Assembly (NCBI GenBank): GCA_964476375.1
Contig: CAYYZW010000162.1
Span: 1 to 45,590 of the forward strand
Length of the DNA: 45,590 bases
From: SAT2750 sp964476375
Lineage (GTDB): Bacteria > Planctomycetota > Planctomycetia > Pirellulales > Pirellulaceae
Direction of reading: 5' to 3'
Shown one piece after another: positions 8,031 to 15,761 of the stretch (position 1 is the stretch's first letter; each line of letters begins with the position of its first letter). Under the pieces are notes generated by a model. It saw only the letters and a list, made by a program, of their open reading frames with translations, ran no database searches and was not told the DNA's origin. The position numbers and the translations under genes were made by a program.

Positions 8031-8336
8031 CTAGGCTTCCAGCGCCTTGGTGAGATTCTGCTTGATCGATTCCTCGATCCTGCCTCGAAATGCCAGGGCC
8101 ATAAAGGGCAGGGTCCCGTCGACTACCGCGGTGTTCTCGCCGACCGTCAGCACCCCCTCGATATCCAGGCCAAAGGTGGTGAGAGTAAAGGTCAGCACAT
8201 TGGATTCCCAGGTGCCATCCAGCCGGCTCACCTGCTCACCATATTCCTGCCTGACATGATCCAGGAATGTCTTGAGTTTCTCGGTGGCATCCGCCACGCT
8301 CAGCTGGTGGTCGACGCTGGCATTGAATTCCGGCAT
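8031..8336 (-). CDS. Polyhydroxyalkanoic acid system (PHA_gran_rgn-like) family protein
   Basis: A 101-residue protein with AGGA a few bases before its ATG. The pattern of a helix (ATEKLKTFLDHVRQEY), then strands (SNVLTFTLTTFGLDIEGVLTV) and a closing helix (IEESIKQNLTKAL) fits the small family annotated as polyhydroxyalkanoic acid system protein. The name comes from neighbours of PHA genes; the biochemical role is not established and no PHA genes are visible here. It is convergent with the STN protein (6-base gap) and divergent from the helical-repeat protein. Confidence 0.65.
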   Translation of the reverse strand: MPEFNASVDHQLSVADATEKLKTFLDHVRQEYGEQVSRLDGTWESNVLTFTLTTFGLDIEGVLTVGENTAVVDGTLPFMALAFRGRIEESIKQNLTKALEA

Positions 8337-8457
8337 TCCTGATTCCCTTGCGACTGAAATGGCACTCTCTAGTTGGGCTTACCGTTCTGAGCCCGATAGT
8401 GTAACAAAGTGTCAGGCATTTGTATTATTTCCCCGCCCTCCAGACAAGCAGAGAGCG

Positions 8458-9525
8458 ATGGCACCTGCCCCCCCAAAGCAGCGTCGATGGCTGTGGCGTC
8501 TGCTGCTCCTGCTGGCCGTCCTTGCCGCGGCAGGCTGGCTGGGCTGGACCTGGTTCTACCCGGCACCGGCAGGTGCGTCCCCCGCGGCCATCGGCCGCTG
8601 GCTGGCAAAGCGTGATCTCTCGCGTGTTTCCACACCGACCCGGCTGGCCCTCGTCAATCGCTTGCAGGAGCTGTTGCTGGCGGAGGCCGGGATGTCCGCT
8701 TTCCCCGATCCCCGGCCCGATGACCTGGAAAGACTTGCCGGCAATGTCGAGCTACTCAGTCACGTCTGGTTCCTGGCACGGGGACGCGAGTACCAGCACT
8801 CTCCCCCCCAGCAGCGGATATCCTTTCTCCGACAGCAGGTCGATGCCGTCACGGTCTGGGGTGAATTCGACAAGCAGCTCCAGGACCAGCTGCGCCGAAA
8901 TGCCGGCCAGCAACCGGAGACCAGCAGGCTGCGACTGCTGGACGACATCGACAGCTGGATCCTGGCCGAGCCGGCCGACCAGCAGGAAGGGCTCCGGCAC
9001 GCGCTGCACGACGCCGTACTCTGCTGGCTGGCAACCAGCGACCTGGGAGAGCAGGAGATGACGTTGCGGCAGGAAGCCGCCGAGCGGATCTCCTCGGCAC
9101 TGGACAGCGGGGCGGCGGACGCGGCAGACCGGCTCACGCTCGATGCCCAGCACCAGGATCGGCTGCTGCGAAATTCGTGGCTGCTCCTGGAAGCCTGGTT
9201 TCGTAACCGCGCGATGGAATTTTCCGAGCTCCCGGTCCAGCAACGCATTCCGTTTATTGAGAAGCAGCTAGACAAGGTCGCCAGCTGGCAACTGGACCGG
9301 GTGATGGTAATTGGTAATGCCGACGTGCCTGCCGAATCCCGGCCGGCAGATACCAGGCTCCTGGAAGTCATCAGCCAGCTTCTGGCCCAGCTTCCGGACT
9401 GGATCGAGCGGGCCCCGGTGCAGCAGCAGGAATCGCTGGCACAACTGGCCGAGGAACTGAAACGCAGCCTGGTTACCTACATGCTCAAGCAGGCCCTTCC
9501 GGAGCTGCTACCCGGATTTCCCTAG
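8458..9525 (+). CDS. Membrane-anchored helical protein with an internal duplication
   Basis: A 355-residue protein. The ATG at 8458 was chosen because it places a basic stretch (PPKQRR) before one membrane helix (about 11-34), giving an anchored protein with a large outer part. The outer part is nearly all helical and duplicated: residues about 98-195 contain LLSHVWFLARGRE...QQRISFLRQQVDAVTVW and 237-345 contain LLRNSWLLLEAWF...QQRIPFIEKQLDKVASW, followed in each by a similar Arg-Leu-Leu helix. I do not recognise a known domain. The open frame extends 62 codons further upstream but that part overlaps the divergent promoter area. It may be an envelope scaffold protein; function unknown. Confidence 0.75.
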   Translation: MAPAPPKQRRWLWRLLLLLAVLAAAGWLGWTWFYPAPAGASPAAIGRWLAKRDLSRVSTPTRLALVNRLQELLLAEAGMSAFPDPRPDDLERLAGNVELLSHVWFLARGREYQHSPPQQRISFLRQQVDAVTVWGEFDKQLQDQLRRNAGQQPETSRLRLLDDIDSWILAEPADQQEGLRHALHDAVLCWLATSDLGEQEMTLRQEAAERISSALDSGAADAADRLTLDAQHQDRLLRNSWLLLEAWFRNRAMEFSELPVQQRIPFIEKQLDKVASWQLDRVMVIGNADVPAESRPADTRLLEVISQLLAQLPDWIERAPVQQQESLAQLAEELKRSLVTYMLKQALPELLPGFP

Positions 9526-9537
9526 AACGGGCACCGG

Positions 9538-9747
9538 TTACTCGGGGATCATCTGGCTGTCGTCGTAACTGCGGCGGTCTTCCGGGTGCCAGAGTGGAAG
9601 GCCTCGCTGAAGCCGTGCACTCAAGACGCCGAGCTTTTCATCCGTTCCTGGCAATGCAACCGTGGAATCATAATCCAACTCGTCAAATTCCTGGGGTTCA
9701 AAATCCCACATCCCCTGCTTGATTGCTTCCAGAACCGAATCGGGCAT
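9538..9747 (-). CDS. Small acidic protein, 69 residues
   Basis: It starts MPDSVLEAIKQGMWDFEPQ and is rich in Asp and Glu; a GGAGA ribosome site sits seven bases before the ATG. The protein is too short and acidic for a membrane or DNA-binding role. I recall very similar short proteins in other planctomycetes, always without a function. It has its own promoter-like sequence at 9863-9891. It is convergent with the helical-repeat protein, with 12 bases between stops. Confidence 0.75.
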   Translation of the reverse strand: MPDSVLEAIKQGMWDFEPQEFDELDYDSTVALPGTDEKLGVLSARLQRGLPLWHPEDRRSYDDSQMIPE

Positions 9748-9862
9748 TGCACGTCTCCTGTAGGTATACGCGTGGAGAATGAATAGAAATCAGATGTGAA
9801 TGGTCGCCGCTGTCAAAGTTTTTTCACTGCCACAGAAGGGCCGGTGATCAGATGATGCTCCG

Positions 9863-9891
9863 AGTATTGAAATCACCTGACAGGATGTCAA
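9863..9891 (-). promoter_or_regulatory. Sigma70-like promoter with overlapping inverted repeat
   Basis: On the minus strand, TTGACA (9886-9891) and AATACT (9863-9868) are separated by 17 bases. The -35 box is perfect and the -10 box matches TATAAT at four positions. A 13-base inverted repeat, TGACA-3-TGTCA (9878-9890), overlaps the -35 box and could be an operator. It would drive the small acidic protein with a leader of about 110 bases. Confidence 0.5.
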
Positions 9892-9928
9892 GAGAATTGC
9901 CCGGCAAAAAAGAAAATCCTCATGAGGG

Positions 9929-10645
9929 TCAGCCTGGCACCGGCCCGGCCGCAACAGACTGGTGAACCAGCTCCACCAGTCGTGCCACCCGTTCCGGATC
10001 GAGCTGGCCCTCGCGCCTCCCCCGACAGACCGCTCCCCGCACCGCCAGGAGGTCGACCGCCGGTGTTGCCAGAAGCCGGATCTCCGCCACCTGAAGGGAT
10101 CCGGCAAGCACCACCTTCATTCCCTGCTGCCGGACCTGCCCGGCATGCTGCCGAACCCGCTCCAGGGACCAGTGGTCCAGCAGGTTACCGGCGTGCTTGT
10201 CGAACGTATCGACAAGCACCGCACTGCAGCCAAGATTCCTGGCCGCCTCCATGATCTCCCCCGGTGAGGGAGACCGGGCACGCTCCTGGTCCGCGTAGAT
10301 CACTGCCACCGGGGTCGTCCCGGCCGGCAGGCTCTCGAGTGCCTCGCCCCATCGTCTTTCCCAGCCAGGCCTGTCCTGGCAACCAGCCAGCCCGATCTTG
10401 GCGTAGCGGACCCCGGCCGGGATCTCCGCCAGCCGATCAGGAAGAGCCTGGTCCGTTAACTCTCCCAGCGCCAGGCTGACCGGCATGGTCCCCGCCGCCA
10501 GCTCGACTACCTGCTTCCAGACCCCCGCTTCCGCGGCCCCCAGGGAGCCCGCAGCCGGTTCTTTCACATCCACCAGGTCCACACCGGCAGAAACCACCCC
10601 GGCCGCTTCCGTCCCATCTCGCACACTCACCAGCAGTCCTGTCAT
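9929..10645 (-). CDS. mfnB: (5-Formylfuran-3-yl)methyl phosphate synthase (MfnB family)
   Basis: The family condenses two triose phosphates to the furan phosphate used in methanofuran synthesis. The 238-residue TIM-barrel-sized protein has the family opening LLVSVRDGTEA and VDLVDVKEPAAGSLGA with the lysine at 28, YAKIGLAG (Lys82), VIYADQ (Asp118), LVDTFDK (Asp145, Lys149) and MKVVLAGSL (Lys176). In bacteria this gene accompanies tetrahydromethanopterin/methanofuran C1 metabolism, known in methylotrophs and planctomycetes. Other genes of that pathway are not in the window. The ATG overlaps the stop of the upstream membrane protein gene as ATGA, with GGAGAGG upstream, so the two are coupled. 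A long low-GC gap follows the stop. Confidence 0.88.
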   Translation of the reverse strand: MTGLLVSVRDGTEAAGVVSAGVDLVDVKEPAAGSLGAAEAGVWKQVVELAAGTMPVSLALGELTDQALPDRLAEIPAGVRYAKIGLAGCQDRPGWERRWGEALESLPAGTTPVAVIYADQERARSPSPGEIMEAARNLGCSAVLVDTFDKHAGNLLDHWSLERVRQHAGQVRQQGMKVVLAGSLQVAEIRLLATPAVDLLAVRGAVCRGRREGQLDPERVARLVELVHQSVAAGPVPG

Positions 10646-11280
10646 TGCACCTCTCCCGCCCCGAGTGTTTTCTGTTTCCGCTTGACCTCGACCAGGCGAT
10701 GGTTCAGCATCCGGACCAGGTCCTCGGTGATCGGCTCACACCAGGTCCCCCGCAGGGTAATATATCCCTCACACCAGTGCCCCAGCATCGGCCGCACATC
10801 CCGCTTCTGCCACTGCTCGGCTCTTTCTGCCAGGCGGACAACGATCGTGCTGGTCGTCGGCCCCTGGTCATCAAACGGATCCCCCTCCGCCGACACCATG
10901 CTCGGCGCCTGGCCAAGAAAAAAGACCTCAACGATATCCACCGGCAAACGGAAGGGGCGTGCAGCACCCAGGTAAACCAGCAGGTGCCAGTCGTGATATG
11001 CCAGTCGTGGCTGCCGGGCCAGGAGCAGAAGCGGGATGATCACCAGCAGGGAAAGAATCCCCACGATGCCGGCGATGATCCGCCAGGGCAGCACATCGAC
11101 AGCGAGAAGCATCCCACCGCTTCCGGCAGCCAGCAGGGCCGGGAGTAGCAGTGCCACGGCAAAGGCGCGGCGGTTGGAAGACAGCCAGGTTTCCCTGGTT
11201 CCTGCGTGTGCCACGGGTCTCGTCACTCCATGCGTCCTGGATTCCACCTCGCCGGTCAATCTAGCAGATTGGCCAGGCAT
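10642..11280 (-). CDS. Membrane protein with two helices and a cytoplasmic domain
   Basis: A 212-residue protein. The first 38 residues are polar and basic; two membrane helices follow at about 40-62 and 66-88; the remaining ~120 residues form a soluble domain rich in strands (HDWHLLVYLG, RLPVDIVEVFFLGQ, STIVVRLAE, EGYITLRGTW) that resembles bacterial PH-like domains in layout, though I cannot assign it firmly. The start has a GGAAGG site. It is the first gene of a coupled pair with mfnB (4-base overlap). A direct role in methanofuran synthesis is not indicated; the link may be only transcriptional. Confidence 0.7.
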   Translation of the reverse strand: MPGQSARLTGEVESRTHGVTRPVAHAGTRETWLSSNRRAFAVALLLPALLAAGSGGMLLAVDVLPWRIIAGIVGILSLLVIIPLLLLARQPRLAYHDWHLLVYLGAARPFRLPVDIVEVFFLGQAPSMVSAEGDPFDDQGPTTSTIVVRLAERAEQWQKRDVRPMLGHWCEGYITLRGTWCEPITEDLVRMLNHRLVEVKRKQKTLGAGEVQ

Positions 11281-11393
11281 ACCGAAGCAGCCTTCCGGGG
11301 GGCTGGTTTTCCCTGGTCTTCACCTGTGCGCCTGGCCACACGTTCCCTAAGATGCAGCCAGGCCGTTTCCTGGCTCTTCCCCCCAACATCATC

Positions 11394-12605
11394 ATGTCCT
11401 ACCAATCGATCACGACCGACGCCGAACTGGTGGAACTCTGCGATTCGCTTGCCGGCGCCGACGTGATCGCTTTTGACACCGAGTTCGTCTCGGAGGATCG
11501 CTACGAACCGGAACTCTGCCTGCTGCAGGTCGCCAGTGGCGGGGAAAACTACATTATCGACACGCTCCGCGTGGAGGACATCACCCCCTTCTGGAAACAG
11601 CTCGTTTCCGGAGACCACGTAACGCTTGTCCACTCCGGCCGGGAGGAATTCCGTTTCTGTCTCAGCGCGGTCGGCAGTTACCCTGCCAACTGGTTTGATG
11701 TCCAGCTGGCGGCCGGCATGATCGGGCTGGAGTACCCGGCCGCCTACGGGACTCTCTGTTCCCGGCTGCTGAAAGTCTCACTGGGAAAGGGAGAGACCCG
11801 CACGGACTGGCGACGGCGCCCCTTGAGCGAACAGCAACTGGACTATGCCGTGCAGGACGTCCTGCACCTGGACAACCTGTACCGGGAACTGACCAGCCGG
11901 CTTGATCGCCTTGAGAGGCGAGACTGGTTCGAGGGGGAGATGGCCAACTGGCTCCGCAAGCAGGAGTCCCAGCTTGGCGGAGAACGCTGGCGATCGGTCT
12001 CCGGGATCGGTTCCTTCCCGGCTCGCAGCCTGGCGATTGCCCGCGAGCTCTGGCACTGGCGGGACGACCTGGCGCGTTCCACCAACAAGCTTACCCGACG
12101 CGTCCTTCGCGATGACCTGCTGGCCGAGCTTGCCCGCCGCCAGCTCACGGACCTGAAAAGAATCCGGGCCATTCGTGGCATGCACCACCGGCACCTGCAG
12201 CAGCACCTGCCGACCATCGCCGAGGCGATTCAGCGTGGCCTGGATGTGCCGAAAGAAGACTGCCCCCAGCCACCCAGGAGCAACTCGATCCGCCAGCGAT
12301 CCTCGCTCTGCCAGTTCCTGGCAGCCGCCCTCAACGCGCACTGCCGCGAGGCAAAAATAGCACCCAACCTGGTCGCCAGTATGCAAAATATCCGCGAACT
12401 GGTCGCTCTTCGCCTGGATGGCCCCCCCTCCGAGGACGACGACCCTCCGCTGCTTTCCCGTGGCTGGCGACACGAGCTGGTTGGAGAACTGCTCGAGGGG
12501 GTCCTGGTAGGGAAAATTGCCGTCCAGGTGGAAGACCCCCGCGCCGAACATCCCCTCTCGCTGCGGGCCACCGACACGGGATCCCAGATGGACAAGAAGA
12601 GTTAG
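11394..12605 (+). CDS. rnd: Ribonuclease D
   Basis: A 3'-5' exoribonuclease that trims tRNA precursors. The 403-residue product has the DEDDy exonuclease domain followed by an HRDC domain (about 215-295, GIGSFPARSLAIARELWHWRD...). ExoI is FDTEF (Asp28, Glu30) and ExoIII is YAVQD (Tyr151, Asp155). In ExoII the aligned residue is Glu85 in VHSGREEFRF, where E. coli RNase D has Asp85. The start MSYQS at 11394 was chosen over an ATG 14 codons upstream, since the extra stretch is not family-like. It is divergent from the mfnB operon. Confidence 0.93.
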   Translation: MSYQSITTDAELVELCDSLAGADVIAFDTEFVSEDRYEPELCLLQVASGGENYIIDTLRVEDITPFWKQLVSGDHVTLVHSGREEFRFCLSAVGSYPANWFDVQLAAGMIGLEYPAAYGTLCSRLLKVSLGKGETRTDWRRRPLSEQQLDYAVQDVLHLDNLYRELTSRLDRLERRDWFEGEMANWLRKQESQLGGERWRSVSGIGSFPARSLAIARELWHWRDDLARSTNKLTRRVLRDDLLAELARRQLTDLKRIRAIRGMHHRHLQQHLPTIAEAIQRGLDVPKEDCPQPPRSNSIRQRSSLCQFLAAALNAHCREAKIAPNLVASMQNIRELVALRLDGPPSEDDDPPLLSRGWRHELVGELLEGVLVGKIAVQVEDPRAEHPLSLRATDTGSQMDKKS

Positions 12606-12610
12606 GCTGC

Positions 12611-14494
12611 TTACTCCTGCGTGGCGGAGGCGGCCTGGACCCTCCCGTCCAGGAACCAGGTCATCTCCTCCTGGACCAGGCGTGTCTCGGGATCTCGCGA
12701 GATGACCTCGGCACGGAACTGGTGGCGGCCGGCCACGTTCGCCTGGGCATGGATTTTCAGAACCACTTTTTCTCCCGGACCAATCTCCTTGATGGCGTCA
12801 AACAGCACCTGGCCTGGAAGCAGTTCTGCTCGCGCACCGCTCACCTTGGCCGGCTCCACTCCATAGCCGAAATGGCCAATCACAGAGACATCCCGGGCAG
12901 GACTCGTACCACGGTTCATGACTGTCAGTTCAAAGACTGCCAGGTCCTCGAGGCTCCGCGGGCCCTGCGGAGCGTTCACCACCAGCTTCAGGTCGGCGAC
13001 CCCCTGTACGCTGGCCGTCATGGAATCGACCGCCGGGTCGACGCCATCCCCGGTCACACGGACGTGCAACGGATGGCTTCCATCTCGGGTGAACTCGCAC
13101 TGGAACTCAAACGCTCTCTTGGCACCTGCATCCACCCTGCCCACGGCCCAGGCGATGGTGTTGTCGACCGGGTTCTGCTGGCCACTGCCTACCAGCCGTG
13201 CTCCCAGCGGCAGGGCTGCCTGCACGGCAATCCCCTCGGCCGGGGCATCGCCACGGTTCTCAATCACCATCCGGTAGACTGTCGGAACGCCGGCAAAACA
13301 GTTGGACGGGCCGCGGATACTGACCGCCAGGTCTGCATGGCGAATAAGGATCTCCTGATCGGCGATCACCGGTGCCAGCCCCTGCGCGGTCGCCAGAGCA
13401 CGAATCTGCATCTGCCCGGCCTGTTCTGCCGTCAGTTCCAGCTCCAGGCTCTTGCTTCCACCAGCGGCGATCATCCCCACCGGCTGCCGGGCATCTCCCG
13501 GCTGAAGCTGCAGGATCACACCCTGGGCATCGCCGTTTCCGGGATTGGTCAGCCGGACTGTAAATACCCTCGTCTGGCCAAAGATCATCTCTCCCGGGCC
13601 ATCGATGTCGACGTGAAGTTCCGGTTGCACCACGCGAATGGCGGTGCTGAGCACGACCGGCCGCACCGACCATTCCAGTTGCAGGTCAAATGACTTGTTC
13701 TCCTCGGGCACGAGTTTCATCGCCCAGGTTTCCGTCGCTCCGGCCGCGATCGCGGGAAGCTGCCAGGCGACCGGAAGCAGGCCCCCGCTCTCGGATCCCT
13801 GGTCCACCGTTCCGGAGGTCGTCTGGCTGGATGCCAGTTCCATCCATCGTGGAAGCTGGACTTGCAGGACAACCTGGCCACTGGGGCTACTGTCGCGATT
13901 GGTGGCCCGGACCTTCCAGGTCGCACCCTGGCCCACCTGGATCGTGGATGGGCCGATTGCCTCGACCAGAATGTCCGGGATCCGGCTCCGGGTCGACGTG
14001 GCAGGCCCGCTGGAACCGGCCGGAAGCTGTCCGGGAGCGAGTGATCCATCCTGGATGGTGGCCTGGATGGCCCCTGGCGGGAAGGGACGTGGCTCGCTCT
14101 CAAGCGAGAGAGGCTGAACCGTTACCGTTTCCACGTTTTCAAGCTGTGGCCGAGGGACGAACTGTTGCGAGGTCGGCTGCTCGAGCGATGGTGTTTCCAC
14201 TGGATCGCGACTGTAGTAAGGCTCTGACGGAGTCGCCGCCTGTGGCTGGCCAATGACCGGCACGGCTTCTTCCAGGGTCGACGGTGGCAACACCGCCGGG
14301 GCAGGGAATGCGTCGCTGTCCCCCTCCAGGACCGAGACCGTTGTGTCCGTCGGCAGGGGAAAAGAATCATCTCTCGACGAGGTGCTGGTGTTCCTATCCG
14401 CCGCTTCGCGGGGCTGGCGATCCTGGCCATAGACCAGGGCAACCAGGCTGATGCCAATAACCAGTGTAAGCAGGATCAAGATCGTTCGGGCCAT
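12611..14494 (-). CDS. Exported DUF11/CARDB-type repeat protein
   Basis: A 627-residue protein. The ATG ending at 14494 has GAGGAG upstream and gives a clean signal anchor (MARTILILLTLVIGISLVALVYG). Residues about 25-175 are a low-complexity Pro/Ser/Thr/Gln-rich linker. The rest is about four immunoglobulin-like repeats of the conserved-repeat (DUF11/CARDB) kind, each with a V-x-N-x-G core such as KVRATNRDSSPSG, TVRLTNPGNGDAQG, MVIENRGDAPAEG and LTVMNRGTSPARD. Such proteins are cell-surface or periplasmic adhesive or structural parts, common in planctomycetes. It is convergent with rnd (5 bases between stops) and divergent from the TPR gene. Confidence 0.88.
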   Translation of the reverse strand: MARTILILLTLVIGISLVALVYGQDRQPREAADRNTSTSSRDDSFPLPTDTTVSVLEGDSDAFPAPAVLPPSTLEEAVPVIGQPQAATPSEPYYSRDPVETPSLEQPTSQQFVPRPQLENVETVTVQPLSLESEPRPFPPGAIQATIQDGSLAPGQLPAGSSGPATSTRSRIPDILVEAIGPSTIQVGQGATWKVRATNRDSSPSGQVVLQVQLPRWMELASSQTTSGTVDQGSESGGLLPVAWQLPAIAAGATETWAMKLVPEENKSFDLQLEWSVRPVVLSTAIRVVQPELHVDIDGPGEMIFGQTRVFTVRLTNPGNGDAQGVILQLQPGDARQPVGMIAAGGSKSLELELTAEQAGQMQIRALATAQGLAPVIADQEILIRHADLAVSIRGPSNCFAGVPTVYRMVIENRGDAPAEGIAVQAALPLGARLVGSGQQNPVDNTIAWAVGRVDAGAKRAFEFQCEFTRDGSHPLHVRVTGDGVDPAVDSMTASVQGVADLKLVVNAPQGPRSLEDLAVFELTVMNRGTSPARDVSVIGHFGYGVEPAKVSGARAELLPGQVLFDAIKEIGPGEKVVLKIHAQANVAGRHQFRAEVISRDPETRLVQEEMTWFLDGRVQAASATQE

Positions 14495-14696
14495 GAGGAC
14501 CACTCCTCTTCTTGTGCGACGGGTTCGTGAAAGCGATGATGGTCGGCTGTGATCGTGGCAGGATGGTGCCTGGCCCCCACGGCAGAATCCTGCGTTCATT
14601 AAGATCGACCTCCCGTTATCGGCACGTGTGAGCGTAACAGTTGAGAAAAGTTTTCCGATTTTCTTGACCAGGCAAGCTAGGAAGGCTGGAGAAACA

Positions 14697-15023
14697 TTGA
14701 ATTTATCCCGACTTGAATCCATCCAGCAGATGCTCGTCGATGAGCCGGATGATCTCTTTCTGCGTTATGCCCTGGCAATGGAATATCGCAAGGTGGGCCA
14801 GGTGGAAGAAAGCCTGGCCGCCTTTGCCCCGTTGATGGACAACGATCCACCCCACGTGCCGGCCTTTTTCATGGCGGCACAGCTGCTGGTAGGAACCGGC
14901 GAGGTTGGCCAGGCACGCCAGTTCCTCGTTAACGGGATCCGGCATGCCGGGGTCCAGGGAAACGAGCATGCGGCGGCGGAAATGGCTGAATTGCTTGCAA
15001 GCCTGCCGCCAGAGAGCAGCTAG
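14697..15023 (+). CDS. TPR-type protein starting at TTG
   Basis: A 108-residue protein. The TTG at 14697 is chosen because GGAG lies six bases upstream and the resulting N-terminus (MNLSRLESIQQML) leads straight into the repeats. An upstream GTG at 14628 has no site, and an ATG at 14730 would cut the first helix. The sequence DEPDDLFLRYALAMEYRKVGQVEESLAAF is one TPR unit and NDPPHVPAFFMAAQLLVGTGEVGQARQFL a second. It is a soluble protein-binding module of unknown partner. It is convergent with the PSP1 gene (7 bases between stops). Confidence 0.8.
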   Translation: MNLSRLESIQQMLVDEPDDLFLRYALAMEYRKVGQVEESLAAFAPLMDNDPPHVPAFFMAAQLLVGTGEVGQARQFLVNGIRHAGVQGNEHAAAEMAELLASLPPESS

Positions 15024-15030
15024 GTCGGGG

Positions 15031-15585
15031 CTAATTTTCCACGGAAGCCGTACAGGATGTTGCCAGCAGGCAGCTGGAACATCCATCGAGACTGCAGCCG
15101 GCCCCCTCGTCGGTGCCACAATCCGGCCCACACCCCTCTACCACGCTGCGGGCAAAACGTCGGAACTGGACCTTCGACTCATATTCCTCGGCCAGCTGGT
15201 CCGTGATCGATTCCAGTTTGTCCGTCGTCTCCCCAAGGAAGTAAAAAACCAGCGTCGCGCCATCAAACAGCTGCTCCACTTCCATCAGCGTGACGTCCAA
15301 CCGGTGCTCCTTGAGCAGCAGAACACAGGCCCGGTAGGCTTCATCCCGGTGTTTCTCGATCCGCGCCAGCAGCAGGTCGTCACTGGGTGTGACTTTTCTC
15401 AGCACGGTCCCATCGACCTCGCCCAATGACACTTTCTCCACATCACCAAGCAGCTCCGCCACTTCCAGGCCCCGCTCGGTACGACAGACAACCCGGCTGC
15501 CACGGGAGACCGGCAGCGGCAATGCGGCGGCAAACCTGCCGACGTATCCCATCACTCCCACCCGGGCCAGAAACTGTTGTTGCAC
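15031..15585 (-). CDS. PSP1-domain protein with a cysteine-rich tail
   Basis: A 184-residue protein with a GTG start and a GAGGG site upstream. Residues about 5-145 follow the PSP1 C-terminal (RicT/YaaT-like) domain: GYVGRF, VSRGSRVVCRTERGLEVAELL, DDLLLARIEKHRDEAY, LMEVEQLFDGATLVFYFLG. In Bacillus, the PSP1 protein RicT forms a complex that binds iron-sulfur clusters and supports RNase Y. Here the last 33 residues hold six cysteines (152, 156, 164, 169, 172, 178) in CGPDC, GCSLDGCSSC and TSC, and the normal RicT C-terminal motif is absent. This looks like a separate metal or cluster site. The role of the family outside Firmicutes is uncertain. Confidence 0.85.
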   Translation of the reverse strand: MQQQFLARVGVMGYVGRFAAALPLPVSRGSRVVCRTERGLEVAELLGDVEKVSLGEVDGTVLRKVTPSDDLLLARIEKHRDEAYRACVLLLKEHRLDVTLMEVEQLFDGATLVFYFLGETTDKLESITDQLAEEYESKVQFRRFARSVVEGCGPDCGTDEGAGCSLDGCSSCLLATSCTASVEN

Positions 15586-15761
15586 GCTTCACTTCCCTCG
15601 CCATAGAGACCGGCTTCACTCTTCCCTGAGCATTGTGATCCATGCCAGGCATGCTGCCAAGCGACAAAGGCCTTGCCAGCATGCGGGCAAGTGGTCATCA
15701 TCGTATCACGCCTCGCACGGAGCAAGGCGGAATTCCCCGCAGGCAGAGACGGCCCCACACG

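Noticed and set aside
8031..8336. Evidence for a PHA synthesis locus
   Set aside because: Only the small family member is present; no phaA, phaB, phaC or phasin gene lies nearby.
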